Assembly (NCBI GenBank): GCA_005406025.1
Contig: BGZK01000894.1
Location: 186,001 to 250,000, forward strand
Origin: Eumeta japonica
Lineage: Eukaryota; Arthropoda; Insecta; Lepidoptera; Psychidae
DNA: 64,000 nucleotides
Reading direction: 5' to 3'
Position 1 is the first letter of the stretch. Every line of letters begins with the position of its first letter. Both the position numbers and the translations under genes were made by a program. Positions 43,001 to 53,606 of the stretch are shown here, piece by piece. The notes beneath the pieces were generated by a model that did no database searches, was not told the origin of the DNA, and saw only the letters and a list, made by a program, of their open reading frames with translations.

Positions 43001-45861
43001 CGTCTGAGTGTTTAACACTACAAAAATACACAATTTGTATGATATATTTATGGCATATTTATGATAGTTTCCTTGACTTGGAGCGGCAAAACAATATCCA
43101 TTGCATTAACATTGTACAGTGCTGATTGTGGTCCGAGCGTTGTCTGGCGAGGTATCAACAACGTGCACGTACGTTGCAAGAGCACTTGTATTACGTCCTG
43201 ACTCTCCGAACATGTTACATTTTGCATAGATACTCGTTTGCACTATAACTTGTGGTCTTTCGCGAATGGTATCTAACCAACTAAACTCTATTTTGTTCAC
43301 GTAAACCACACAAGTAAATTTAAAATTAATTCTTAATAAAACGTGGTTGATGTGAATTAAACATACTAATAATTGATATTCGTAAATAGTTCAATATGCT
43401 TTGTCACAGTAATAAAACAGTAGGTTATAAGGCCACAGCCACTAAGCGACTACAAACTAAAAATAGATACACATTTGCAATGTCATTGTCATTCCCCTCT
43501 CCCATTTGACTTGCCTTCTCGTTCTAACCGAATCACCGAATCGCTAGCGGTGCGGCCGCTAGGTCATTCGGGGACCAAGCGGGAGCGCAGATCGGCCCGT
43601 CATCTGCGCTCCCGCAAGCATTGGACGCGTGATGTCTTTCTTTACTATAAAGTTAGACTGCATCAATTAATTTAGAAACAGAAAAAAATATATCTCAGTC
43701 ATTGACGAATCAAATCAAAATTATTGTGATTATCTTTTACTGTATTTTATAAAAAAGAAATGCTTGATCATATATATAGGTGAGGTTATTTTTGAAGCCT
43801 TGATTCTGAGGGTTCGGGATTGGTCGCGACATAATCCGAATCTGACGACATGTAGAGAGAGAGTTGCCAGACACCCAATCTATTAATCTTTTAATCCGGG
43901 TTATATGTTAAAGAGAATGGTTGAGATGGAATTGAAAAATATGCAAATTGTAACACTAAAAACTCTACACTGCCTGTATTCTAAATGCGTCATCTTACCA
44001 GTTAGTGCTCATATTGATCTGCAAATGTATTGAAATTAAGGATTTTGTCGGCCTGTGTATTTTAAATTAATTAGTTAAGTAAAGAAGGAATAGGCTAAAA
44101 CTGGTATTTGTCATAAAGTTTTTGTACTGCATTGATTTGGTTTAAAAAGAATCTCATTTTACAAATTAGTGAGGGTGCCACAATATTTTTAAAAATTCAA
44201 TAAGTCAAATTTAGTCAAAATATACATTGCAGATTGTGATCAACATTCTATTGTATGTGAACAGATTTACTTTTGCATTAGTTTTGTATGAAGTATGGAA
44301 TGAATTATGTATCTGTAATGATGTATCCTATTTTCATTTAGGCCTAGACAACTGTCCTTTGGTGACGGACGGCGCATTAGAACATCTAACCTCCTGCCAC
44401 AATCTGCAACTCATAGAGCTGTATGACTGCCAGCTGGTGACCAGGAACGCCATCAGGAAGCTAAGGGTAGGTGCTGGCCGAAATTTCAGGGTGAAACCAA
44501 GTAACACAAAGGGCCATTTAATATCCAACTACGGGTCCATGTCGATACTATAAGTTGCATTAGAAAAAGTATAGCATTAGCAATAGTATAAAAGCAGTAT
44601 AACTAGCTATACTGCTTTTGTACTGTTATTACACAGGTGTGCGTTCACAAATCTGTACAGTAGCAAAATATTAATGTTACAAAGGCAAATAAGATGTAGC
44701 ATGTGTACAAAAGTTTAATAACAGCATCTTGTGGGGAATTTTGTGATGGGGAAAAGTAAACTTTTATACAGTGTTTGACAGTAGTGCCTTAAGTACAACT
44801 TTAAACAAGAGGTAGATCATGTCTTATTTAAAGTATGAAATTTACTAAAATTTCAATATGAAGTCGCCTTAGGACCCGCGGCGCTGGCGTCGTTATTATA
44901 GTTGCATATTGGCAAAATGCAGCGTGTTATCTTCATATGATTTAAAGTGGATTACATTAGCATATTCATTAACTGTGTTAAATATCAACGGAAATGCAAG
45001 TTTAACAGAAATGTTTGTGTGTGTGTGTGTGTGTGCATGCGTACGTCAGTGCATATGTATATACAAAGTTTGATAGTGAATATATATCCACTATCAAAAT
45101 CACGAATCCTAGAAATAATCCGTTTTAATAAAAATATCCAAAATAAGCAGAAATGATAAAAGCATATTCTAATTTTTATTTTTAAGATGTGTTATTAATT
45201 TATGATTTCTTGTATTCACATGGTGGAGAGCTGAGAATCTTGAATTCCCTCGACCTGTGATTAGTGTTGCATGTTATTGATATGTGTTATAATTTTACTG
45301 TATTATTGCGAGAATTAACCACACGAAATTAGTTAATTTAGAAACATATAATATAATGGGCGAGCTTTACACCGCTTTGGTGGGTACTCGGCGAGACGTC
45401 AGGCAATCGTCAAATCGATTATATGTATTTGGCTGACACCTCTTCTGCGGCTTATTTCAGTTTGTTTAAATTTCAGTTTGAAATTTATGTAAATATTCAG
45501 AACGATACTCAAGTGGGAACTTACACAAATGCATTTCACGGCATTAAGGAAGTTTTTCTACTCTTTACGGTTCATGGCTTTTCATATATTTATATTTGTG
45601 GTTGTCGATGTATTGACACTGACATTTCGTTAATTGCGTGCAGTGTGTGCGTGTTCATTGTATTATTATAAGTTTCTCGTGTGTGAGTGTATCCTGTTAC
45701 TAGTATTCCTTATTGTTTATGATAATATATCTTAATTTCTTACATCGTTACAGAACCATTTACCGAACATAAAGGTGCACGCATACTTCGCGCCGGTGAC
45801 GCCCCCAGAGGCGGGCGCCGGCCGCCGACCGCGCTACTGCCGCTGCTGCAACATCATTTGA
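30997..45861 (+). CDS. Fbxl20: FBXL20/FBXL2 orthologue: F-box, leucine-rich repeats, CaaX (gene-level span)
   Basis: Twelve coding exons: 30997-31098, 31457-31540, 34154-34261, 35366-35463, 37480-37546, 38415-38517, 38721-38806, 40802-40984, 41957-42058, 42491-42578, 44342-44466, 45754-45861. They sum to 1254 nt, 417 residues plus TGA, with GT/AG borders and matching phases throughout. Residues about 10-56 are an F-box (LPKELLLRILSYLDVVSL, then LALDGSNWQRIDLFDFQ). About twelve Cys-containing LRRs follow (LSLRGC, LNLNKC, VNVSWC, MDLEEC, IELYDC and others). The tail HAYFAPVTPPEA ends in CNII, a CaaX box as in FBXL2/FBXL20. Family role: substrate receptor of an SCF (Skp1-Cullin1) ubiquitin ligase, membrane-targeted by geranylgeranylation; FBXL20 is linked to synaptic RIM1 turnover. 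Human family members are 423-436 residues. The reading frame is open back to the acceptor at 30985, so an upstream coding exon is possible. Confidence 0.95.
31457..31540 (+). CDS. Fbxl20: Fbxl20 exon with F-box C-terminal half
   Basis: 84 nt, residues 35-62, VSKLWNILALDGSNWQRIDL and on to RDVE. Acceptor TTCTCAG, donor GTATGG, phase 0 both sides. Confidence 0.95.
33414..33842. repeat. Dispersed repeat carrying a degenerate purine-rich array, copy 1
   Basis: Bounded by TACTAGCATTTGTCCCC at the left and GACGAAAATCTAGTA at the right. The middle (33580-33750) is a degenerate run of units like GGAACTGAAATTGGGA and GGATTAGAATCAAGAG, purine-rich on the plus strand. The same type of array recurs at 39572 and 52240. 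Lies in an Fbxl20 intron. Confidence 0.6.
34154..34261 (+). CDS. Fbxl20: Fbxl20 exon, first LRR
   Basis: 108 nt, residues 63-98, GPVIENISQRCGGFLRQLSL then RGCESIADGSMKTLAQ. Acceptor ATCGCAG, donor GTATGG. Clearly more GC-rich than its intron context. Confidence 0.95.
35366..35463 (+). CDS. Fbxl20: Fbxl20 exon, LRR
   Basis: 98 nt, residues 99-130, SCPNIEDLNLNKCKKITDQT then CQALGRRCQKLQ. Acceptor TTTTTTCAG, donor GTGAGA, leaves in phase 2. Confidence 0.94.
36380..36640 (+). promoter_or_regulatory. Possible LTR-like core promoter inside an Fbxl20 intron
   Basis: TTATATAAAACC at about 36455 is followed about 25-30 bp later by TCCAGTTGTC, an arthropod TATA and initiator spacing like that in insect LTR retrotransposon ends. 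No second LTR, primer-binding site or gag/pol is seen nearby, so it would be a solo or broken LTR. Weak evidence. Confidence 0.2.
37480..37546 (+). CDS. Fbxl20: Fbxl20 short LRR exon
   Basis: 67 nt, residues 131-153, INLDSCPSVTDISLKALSDG then CK. Acceptor TTATTTCAG, donor GTGAGT. Identified from splice sites and phase; too short to appear as an ORF. Confidence 0.93.
38037..38102. repeat. Perfect 31-bp inverted repeat, 4-nt loop
   Basis: Left arm 38037-38067, spacer ATTT, right arm 38072-38102, identical complements. Lies about 310 bp before an Fbxl20 exon. AT-rich, next to a poly-T run. Confidence 0.95.
38415..38517 (+). CDS. Fbxl20: Fbxl20 LRR exon
   Basis: 103 nt, residues 154-187, QLTHVNVSWCQSVTENGVEA then LARGCPKLKSFICK. 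Acceptor CCTTCAG, donor GTTTGT (weak), leaves in phase 1. Confidence 0.94.
38721..38806 (+). CDS. Fbxl20: Fbxl20 LRR exon
   Basis: 86 nt, residues 188-216, GCKNVNDRAVTSLATHCPDL then EVLNVQGCE. Acceptor TTTCCAG, donor GTATGC. Confidence 0.95.
39248..39372 (+). repeat. Dispersed short repeat, copy 2
   Basis: Second copy of the repeat at 14488-14605: CCAATGAGCTGGAATG, GCAAGAGAGATGCAAAGATT, AATCTCTGCCTGCCCTTCAG and GGAAATAGGCATGAGTTGAT, ending in an A-rich tract. Same orientation as copy 1; lies in an Fbxl20 intron. Confidence 0.7.
39572..40104. repeat. Dispersed repeat with degenerate purine-rich array, copy 2
   Basis: Left ACTAGCTTTTAATATAC, right AGCAGAAGCTAGTTA. The central 39710-40060 has units such as GGGACCAGAAATGAAATCGA and GAGATTGAGATCACGACGAG with a loose period near 6 and 12 bp. 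Long minus-strand open frames here come from the low stop density of the repeat. Confidence 0.6.
40160..40415 (+). repeat. Two-copy imperfect tandem duplication
   Basis: GTTGTCTAAGTTGGCTAAAT AAAGG… TAACTCAGCTCTTGTA…TTTCTGAA occurs from about 40168 and again from about 40317, with about 150 bp between equivalent points. Lies in an Fbxl20 intron. Confidence 0.65.
40802..40984 (+). CDS. Fbxl20: Fbxl20 longest exon, two and a half LRRs
   Basis: 183 nt, residues 217-277, with LCVSGC and LELAQC repeats and SHLTDSGFQALAR at the end, phase 0 both sides. Acceptor TCATCAG, donor GTGAGG. SHLTDxGF matches FBXL2 at the same position. Confidence 0.95.
41625..41880 (-). repeat. Possible tRNA-derived SINE
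   Basis: On the minus strand the segment near 41870-41830 reads TGGCTTAGTGGTGAATAGCG CTTGCC, which fits an RNA polymerase III A box (TGGCTTAGTGG) as in tRNA-like SINE heads. A clear B box was not located. Weakly supported. Confidence 0.3.
41957..42058 (+). CDS. Fbxl20: Fbxl20 LRR exon
   Basis: 102 nt, residues 278-311, SCRMLERMDLEECVLITDST then LVHLAMGCPRLEKL. MDLEEC-x-ITDSTL is nearly invariant in the family. Acceptor CTTTCAG, donor GTGTGT. Confidence 0.95.
42491..42578 (+). CDS. Fbxl20: Fbxl20 LRR exon
   Basis: 88 nt, residues 312-340, TLSHCELITDYGIKQLSMSP then CAAEHLTVL. Acceptor GTCGCAG, donor GTGAGG, leaves in phase 1. Confidence 0.95.
43579..43615. repeat. GC-rich perfect 14-bp hairpin
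   Basis: GCGGGAGCGCAGAT, spacer CGGCCCGTC, then its complement. Unusually GC-rich for this window and sits beside a NotI-like GCGGCCGC, in the long intron before the exon at 44342. Confidence 0.93.
44342..44466 (+). CDS. Fbxl20: Fbxl20 LRR exon
   Basis: 125 nt, residues 341-382, LDNCPLVTDGALEHLTSCHN then LQLIELYDCQLVTRNAIRKL R. Acceptor CATTTAG, donor GTAGGT. The frame stays open about 30 codons past the donor, which would give a false tail if left unspliced. Confidence 0.95.
44590..44619. repeat. Perfect 12-bp inverted repeat
   Basis: AAAAGCAGTATA, 6-nt spacer, TATACTGCTTTT; about 120 bp after an Fbxl20 donor. Confidence 0.9.
45014..45036. repeat. GT microsatellite
   Basis: A (GT)n tract ending in GCATGCGTACG, in the last Fbxl20 intron. 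Confidence 0.9.
45069..45098. repeat. Perfect 10-bp inverted repeat
   Basis: TTTGATAGTG, 10-nt spacer, CACTATCAAA, just after the GT microsatellite. Confidence 0.9.
45754..45861 (+). CDS. Fbxl20: Fbxl20 terminal exon with prenylation motif
   Basis: 108 nt, residues 383-417, NHLPNIKVHAYFAPVTPPEA, then a Gly/Arg spacer and YCRCCNII before TGA. The HLPNIKVHAYFAPVTPP block is nearly identical to vertebrate FBXL20, and the final Cys-Asn-Ile-Ile is a CaaX geranylgeranylation motif. Very GC-rich at the end. Confidence 0.96.
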   Translation, partial: NHLPNIKVHAYFAPVTPPEAGAGRRPRYCRCCNII

Positions 45862-46810
45862 GGACGACCCTAGGACGCGTCCGCGGCACCGCACCGCACG
45901 ACACGACAGCCGTGACGTCCGACGCCGTTGCACGGCGCGCTGTCGTATCCCTTAGCGACGTCACGGCGAGGGAATTGCGTTATCGGCTGTAGCAATATAA
46001 AAAGAGAGGGATTCAATATGATAGACAAAGGCAACGCGAAAACTTGTCGATTCGACGCACCGACTGTTTAGAACATAAGAAAGTCATTCGATATCGATTC
46101 GTCGCGGCGCGTCGAAGGCCGAACGCGGACCGCCTTTATTTTGTCGGTTAACACGAATTTAACGTATCTCTTCTTTCATATATTAACTATATTATGTCAT
46201 ATCTTGTCGATATATCATTTATTGTTTGACTATGTCGCTATCGTTTGACTAAAACTAGACACTAGTTCTGTTGTTGTTACGTCAAGTCCCGTAACGATAT
46301 CGTTGACATGACTTTCATGCATGTATGTAAATATAATAATATCGTCATCGGTATTTATAATCATCAAAACTGTCGCATTGCGCACGATACCATAGAGAAG
46401 AATTTGAAGAAGAGAAGTGGTCAAGACTTATACTTGTTGAATCACACCATCCATTTTATAACATACATTCCTCCTCTGGGTTCACGTACGCAATAGCCCA
46501 TTTGATCGGCGAACGTTGGATTGTTAAGAGTTGCAACGCGAAAGCAGCGGCAAGAGTTCATTAGAACATAAATATCTGTTCCCTGTCTCAGATTTATGTA
46601 TAGCGTTCTATGCGCGACGTGCTACAGGGTGCTTTATAGCAAATAAGTCGTCAATATGTGTATTAGGTAGTTAGTAACACATGAGTTGTGTATTAAAACT
46701 ATAACGTAAATACATATGAATTGTGAATGTTTATCTGCTAGGTGGTATAATACCCTAATAGTTCTGTAGAACTATTATCTATAATAATAAACTATAGTTT
46801 ATCGAAAAAT
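45862..46810 (+). other. Probable Fbxl20 3' UTR
   Basis: Begins right after TGA with GC-rich sequence (to about 46150), then AT-rich. An AATAAA occurs at about 46786-46791 and could be a polyadenylation signal. The boundary is inferred. Confidence 0.4.
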
Positions 46811-49800
46811 AATGAAAATATTCTGTATATCTTCGGCTATCTGAAACCCTCTTCCATTATGTATGAAATGCAATATTCATTTATATTTTTTCATGTGAAA
46901 TACATTTTGCATTTATTAAATTATAGATTTCACTTAACAAAACGACATAGAGTACACTATTGTAAACCGAATAAGTTAAAAGCTTGATATGCGTATTTTA
47001 TTCTGACAACGATCGTGTACGTATTTTTATATGGAACATGTCCATTCTAACGGGCGAAGCGCCATCTGTGGACGAACAAAAAGAACCAAATACCCTTTAT
47101 CATCATAGCAGCGATATCGTTACGGCACTATTCACCGACGTGCGTATCGTTAACATGTTAGATCAGCAGAACAATTCTGTAAACCTAAACCTATTCAGTC
47201 GCTACCGTCATTACATCAAAGTACGTGTACGGAGGGCGCGCGGCGGCAATCCTCACTCAGGCGTAATTCTGACGTATGACGACTGAATCGATTCGAGTTT
47301 ACAGAATTGGTCCGCAGGGCACCTTTGATGTTTAGTACTCGGTGAGCGTACAAAGTGAATAACGAATTTCTGAATACGTATTACTGTATAAGAATTATTG
47401 ATATTGGGAATCCATGTATGCAGGTCGTTGGGGGAACTGCTTGCCCGTGTAAACAGGGGTTTTTGCGTAAACCTGGCATGTCGTCAATTTTCTATGACTG
47501 TAATTTATAAGTAGAGAGAGTTTTATCAAGTTTTGTGTGATAAAGATTCATCTTAACTATTATAACAGAACAGAGCTACGCCGGGGCATGTATCCGACAC
47601 TACGCTTTTGCTATAGTAGGTCATAGCCATTCAATATAATAAAATCTTCATTTTAAATACCTAAAAATTTTATTTTCATCCGTTTAATCTCAAAGTGTAT
47701 TAATTTATGTCATTGTATTATGTTTAATACATAATAGGGACCTAGTTCCAACCGCGTGTCCCACGATACCTCTCGTTTTATGATATAAAATTTAATTACT
47801 CTTTTTATCTAGTTATAGAATGTTTGTTCCTACGTGTCAACATAGGTTTACACAACCCGGTTTACATGAGCGTTTTGTATGTTTCAGTGGATCCTATTTT
47901 GTACTGAAAGTCTACATAATCCAAGGCTAAAATTTAAAAATCGCAAAACGTCTCCTGCTTTTTTGATTGTCATAGATTATTTTTGGATTCATAGATTGTC
48001 ATACATGGTTTGTTCTATGAACAATAGTAAGGTGTGAATGTGCCTAAACTAAAAGTCTCTATTGACTTAGTCGGCATAGACAACTGTTTTTTTTTATAAA
48101 TTTTAGCCATTAGTTTATTTCTTCTAAAATTTAAACTTTATGACCGCCCATTTCCTCGCAACTACATATATAGGTATTTTGTCGTCCAATTTCCCTTTCT
48201 TCTTTTTGAATTTGTGATATATTTGACAATATTTAATCGGCACGGCGAGTCACCGGTACGCCCAAGGCGCTACTTCTGAAAGGAGATTTCTAAATGTTTT
48301 AAAACATGTGCTTTAATAAAAGAGGGTAGTAAGTAATTTTTTTACATGAAATTTGTAGGCTTTTTCGAGCTGAAAAAAGGTGATTTTTGTACTTTATTAA
48401 ATAAGATATGAATAAATGGATTTAATCATAGTTTTTTTTTATGTTTAAAGTTCACTAAATATGTGGCAGAAATATTATTATATTCATTTATTTTAAATCT
48501 TTTAAATGGGAATGATGTGCAATAAATTTTAACTGTTTCAATAACTTTGATTGTAGCTTTGTGTAAAATCGTAGAAAGAAATGCAAGGGTGTCTTAAATT
48601 TTGCTAAAATAAATAAAAATAACATTTAAAAATACCCACACGAGTGGCACATGTGTTCATAATTAAATAAGTCGGATCTGTCAGGAAAGTCACTCTGAGC
48701 TTTCTTGCCATTCTGAAAATTCACTTTCAAATTTATCTTTTTGGTTTTAACATTTTGACATTTTTAACATTTAAATTTTGTGTACAATTCAGTATAATAA
48801 ATGCGATGTGTAGCATTCAGTGTTCTGCCAAGTGCGAGGCTCTCGTGATTTCCGACAGGTGCGTACATTACAAACAATAAGCACTCATTGTTATAAATAA
48901 TAGTTGTTGTTAGTGCTTAAGAAGTTTTTGGCAAAAAAAAAGCAATTCTCCGGTTTGACCGTTTTTCAAGCGCACTTGTGTCGTATGAGATATAGTATAT
49001 CGAAGCGCAATACTGTTTGGTTACGAAGCATCGACAATATTTATTATATAGGTGGCGTTACGTATGCAGCATATATCCACAATACTCTATGGATGCAACT
49101 TTACGAGGCGGCATACCGTTAAATAAATTACGGAGTTAATGCAAATGCACGCAATCATAATGTTGCCATCAGAGTTCAAATTGATGTTAAACCAAAAGCT
49201 ATTGTCATCGCGATATCATTGTAAAATTTACGCAAATTACCTAAATTACAAAGCCTAGAGTACGACGACTTTGTCTTTGTAATTAAGAAAAAAAAATAAT
49301 GTGATCTGGTCATAAGCAATATAGTGATGTAATCATTTCATGAATTTTTATATGATGAAAGCATATTATAATACTTTTTTTTTAATGTCTCTCTATATTT
49401 CAAATATTGTCTATAGCTCTGACATATTATTATATAAAAAAAACATGTGAGCGTGTAGGATTAGTTAACTTTGTATATTAAATAGATGTAATTTTCAATA
49501 CAAGCTGTAATACAGAAATTAGAAACTAAGGGAAAAAATATCTACTCCATAATGTATAGGTATTTAAATATACATCAGTTCAGAGGTGACGAATAAAAAT
49601 GCCTTACATACATCAATGAGTTTGCGTGAGGAACGCGCGATGATAAGATTAAAATCGCACTTGTCCATTTATTAGCAACGCTAATCTTTTAAAATCCGCC
49701 TTCTTAATCTATAAGTATTTATCAAAATTTAAAAAAGCTATTATTTGGTTAGTGGGTTTTGTCATGAAGACATCAGGAAATACTTTATCATGAATTTATA

Positions 49801-52239
49801 AAATGTTTTGAATATTTTTATTATACCGTAAGTTTTGTCAGGTACTACATACATACTTCTTCATATAGTTCCTCAAGTATTTTAAATTTTTGGCGGGTCG
49901 AGGGTGAAGTTTTAATATGCTACGAGACGTCAAGTTGCAGTTAACATCACGACTTGAATGGATCTATAAAAAAATATTGCCCGATTGTTAGCTGTCTGTA
50001 CGTCCGCAACTACAATAACCGAAAGAAAAGGGGACATTTTATTAGTGATTCTATAATTCCTTGTGGCATCCTGGAGGAAGCTTAAGTTCTTTTGTTAAGT
50101 TGGGGATGTTTAAACGAGCATTGCGGTAGCACAAAGGGTTAGAAAAACAGTTCGTTGAGTTTTATAAACAAAATATATACAATGATTTGTTTTTAAATTA
50201 GTAAATGATTTCTCTTAGTCGTGTTTAAAATATCTGTCCTAAAAATTGTGACTAAACATGGGCACAATAAGTATAAAATTACAAGGCTACAGGCACGAAG
50301 TGCTTTCTCTGCTTTAGCTTATATCTATTTAATTTGGGAATATGATGAAGTTGCAACAATTGAAAATGACTGTTAAAAACTGAAGTTTGAAACAAAATAC
50401 CATGGCTCTGGTGGATAAAATTTATTTTTCAACTATCTGTAGATTTTTTATTTCAAATGAAGCATTGTGGCGTTCGGCGATCGCAGCGTTACGAAATGTC
50501 AACTAACGTATGAAGTCGTTGAAACTTTGTGATTTATTGTTTTTGATGACAGAAAACGCATAGAAAAATATATTTTTTTTTGTGCTTTATTGGTTGCAGT
50601 ATTCATTCAATTTATAAAGAATGGCTGTATTATAATTTAGGTTCACTTAATGTTTTTATCTGTATTTGAAAATGTATGAGGTCTTTTATAGGTCAAAAGA
50701 TAAAGAAAAAAAATTTGGAATATTGTTTAATTGTAAATCAACAGTCTTGTTCTTGGAGAAAGTCACCCTCTTATTGATGATGTTAATACATATTAGTTCT
50801 ATTTTATTAATCGGAATAAATTACTTTTAAAATTTTGATTCAAGAGAAGCATTTTTAAGTTGTTTAATGAATTTTGTGTTTATACCAATAATGACTACTA
50901 TTGTAATATCAATGTTTGATGTTAGGTCACATGATTATTTTTTGTATGTTAATATTTTAGGTAAACGAAATATACAATTTTGGTAACGAGTGTTTTAATT
51001 TTAAGGCTAATAATAATTGTCCTGCTGACCTTTATGTATTTAACGACATCTATCATATTAAGATCGAACTGTTTGTTAATTTTAGTGAGATCTGAAAAGA
51101 TTTTTGGAATTCTTTCGATTGTCTTATTAAAAATGTACTGTGTTATTCATAATAATATACAAAGAGGAAATGTTATTTACTTTTACTGTGGCCAATACAA
51201 TTAAGAACGTCGTAATGTTTATTTTTCATGTGTAATGCGAAGATACACGAATACAGAACGATTAAAAGATTCTTTTGTGTGTTTATTTAATGAACCTCTT
51301 CGATACAGACACACCAATGTATACAGAGACAGATTTGTTACGTCTACCTGTCATCTCGTGTATGACGGGATGGTGCGCGGGCGCCGTGATCGGCACCGAA
51401 ATGTTGCCGTTACCTACCTCATCATTTGTTACCAGTAGATACTTTTATAACGTCTTAGCGGTCACCCGTTCGCTTCGCTAGGCGTTATGAGTTATGAAAG
51501 TCATTAAAAAAGGTCTCTAGAATTGAAAAAATAGCCTAAACTCATCTACAAACAATGCCGCGTCGAATGGTCGAAGTTTCATGCAGATATGTTCAGTAGC
51601 TCTTGACTGATGCTCGTACAAACAAAAATATTTCTATTGTTTATAAATTATGTGTGAAATGCTAAAGCGCTTAGCGAATTTATATTTTTTTTTTTTATGT
51701 ACGTATGTAATTACTGATACTCTTAGTCTGTGTAAAAAAATATATTTGTTTTGTATTTAATTGATTAATTCAATGTTAGTTGAGGTAGAATCGCATATTT
51801 TATTAGTTTATCTTATACCAGAATTGTTCAAGAATCCTTGCTAGTGGATTTCCATGCGACATACGTTCGATATCAAAGGAGCTAAATCACCACTGTACAT
51901 CATCTTTACATAAGAAATCCAGGGTCACGGTGTTTGTCCACGATGAACTACAAAACAACGACCGACCTTCATGAAACTTGGTATTTATGTGTAATTTGGT
52001 CCAACTAGAGAGATAGAATAGTTTTATTCCGTTAGGTGGCGTAGTTGTCGAGAAATAATTTTTTCAATGATTTTTTTAAATTTCATACGTGTTTCCTCTT
52101 TAAAAGTACATACAAACAGAAGATTTCCTAGACATCCGTCCCTCAATCGGCATAAGACGGATTGATAGATGTATTGTTCACCAAATTGCACCATGTTAAA
52201 AAATTAAATTAATTACCATAGTTTAAAACAAAATTATGT
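46811..52239. other. Intergenic, AT-rich, few signals
   Basis: Apart from the orphan frame at 47041 and repeat-like pieces (51440-51600, 51880-52090) I see no gene. A GC-richer block at 51340-51420 is open on both strands and likely part of a mobile element. Confidence 0.35.
47041..47286 (+). other. Orphan open frame, unrecognised
   Basis: About 80 open codons starting MSILTGEAPSVDEQKEPNTL in a locally GC-richer stretch downstream of Fbxl20. It contains a 12-bp inverted repeat (AATTCTGTAAAC at about 47174 and its complement at about 47300). The GCGCCATCTGTGG string resembles sequence often seen in insect mobile elements. No protein family recognised; probably not a gene. Confidence 0.12.
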
Positions 52240-52545
52240 AGGCTTAAACCGGTAGCAGTGTCGGAATGGAAAACGGGCGAAGAGCAAAATTCAGAGCCGG
52301 AACGGAAACGTAATTAAAACGATACCGGACCAAAACCGAGTACAAAATCGGCGTCAGAGTCAAGAGCCGGATTGTAATCGAAATACAAAAATGAAGGAAC
52401 TGTTTGCCCTCGGCCTCGTCCAAGTCGGAAGTGTGACTGGCAGCGGGGTCGAAGTTCAAAACGGAAAGGGGAGTAGCATCGAGGACGGGACTAGGGCCGA
52501 AATCAGAATCGAACGTGAGACAGAGATTGACATCGACCGATAACA
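52240..52545. repeat. Degenerate purine-rich array, copy 3
   Basis: Units such as CCGGAACGGAAACG, CCAAAACCGAGTACAAAATC and GGCGTCAGAGTCAAGAGCCG. Same composition and loose 6/12-bp rhythm as 33580 and 39710. Flanking ends of the parent element are not clear. Confidence 0.55.
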
Positions 52546-53379
52546 GGTGCAGAAAATCATTATATGTTCATGCTGGCCGAGTTGCCAGCATTAATTGGAT
52601 AGGCTCGTATAGTAGTGAATAAGGCTAAAGGCCTGTGTGAAGTGGTGGAGTGGGTCTAAGCATTAGAAGGTAAGGCGTCTAAGAGTGGACAGTAATTAGA
52701 TAACAAAAGAGAGTCCATAGCTTACAATCACAATTTTTGAGTGTTTATAAAATCCTTTTATTTCTGATAAATATAATTATTACTACCATATTTGTAATCT
52801 GAAATATTCTTTATTTGTATAATATAACTAAGTTGAAATAGTTATTTTAGGGCTGGAGGAGACTAAGTGGATAAATATGATTATAAAATTTATATTTGAT
52901 GGGGACTAAAACATTTTGTGAAGTTATTCTGTTTTATGTAAAGAAAGTTAATTTTATACTTAATGATGTGCCACCTCAATAAGTAACGTGAGAGCGGGAC
53001 ATATAGTATTTTATATACCGAAGCACTATCGCTGTCTATCTCTTTCGGCCCTCAAGATGGAACGCCGCACTTCAGTGAACCTCATTATGCGACCCTATGT
53101 CATTAAGAGAACAACATAGGCGACTCTGCCCAGGGTGACCGTTAGCCACAAATGCACAAATGCGTTTCGCGGACGTTAGATGCATCGGATAGATGCAATA
53201 GATGCAATTATCAGGGTAAGTCATTGTCTAATAGTCGAAGACGACAATTAGGAAACATTAAAATGACGTCCCAGATTCTGACGTAGAAATCACTTTTAAC
53301 CTTTATGCTACTGAATAAACCCAATATAATACTCTAAATAAGCTCAATGTAATTAAATCGGCACGGTCTACTACAAATC

Positions 53380-53488
53380 TCAGGTCGCTGGCGATTGGTG
53401 CAGCGGGCGCTTTCTAGACCAGTGGCGCGTCGGCGCCGGCAGGTTCGCGGCCACGCAGCGCAGGCGCAGCCGCGTGCCGACACTGGCG
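53380..53488 (-). pseudogene. Immunoglobulin-like fragment downstream of the FN3 piece (Dscam Ig10-like), frame problem
   Basis: From 53488 the minus strand reads ASVGTRLRLRCVAANLPAPT, then RHWSRKRPLHQSPAT and a TGA at 53382-53380. The G-x-x-L-R-L-R-C, then P-A-P, then W-S-R pattern is the B to C strand core of an I-set Ig domain, and an Ig domain follows FN3-4 in Dscam. Against a working exon: the phase from 53607 (one base over) does not match this frame, the only nearby acceptor is the weak TATAAG, and the frame stops before the second cysteine with no good donor. The plus strand is also open here (GC-rich), so chance cannot be excluded. Confidence 0.35.
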
Positions 53489-53606
53489 CTTATACGACGG
53501 CCGAAATAAGCGATTTTGCATTCGTTATTTCATACCGACAAAGAAAATGTTTTGTAACGTATTATTTAAAACCGATCGATTTTCATTAATTAGAGACATC
53601 TATTAC

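Noticed and set aside
44227..44341. Extra N-terminal codons before the exon at 44342 in the same open frame
   Set aside because: An in-frame reading is open upstream, but a TTTAG acceptor at 44341 and phase with exon 42491-42578 show the exon starts at 44342.
53389..53589. Plus-strand open frames across the GC-rich block (for example one with VAGDWCSGRFLDQWRV)
   Set aside because: A CTCAG acceptor precedes it, but no domain is recognisable; the minus-strand Ig reading next to an FN3 fragment explains the block better, though not conclusively.
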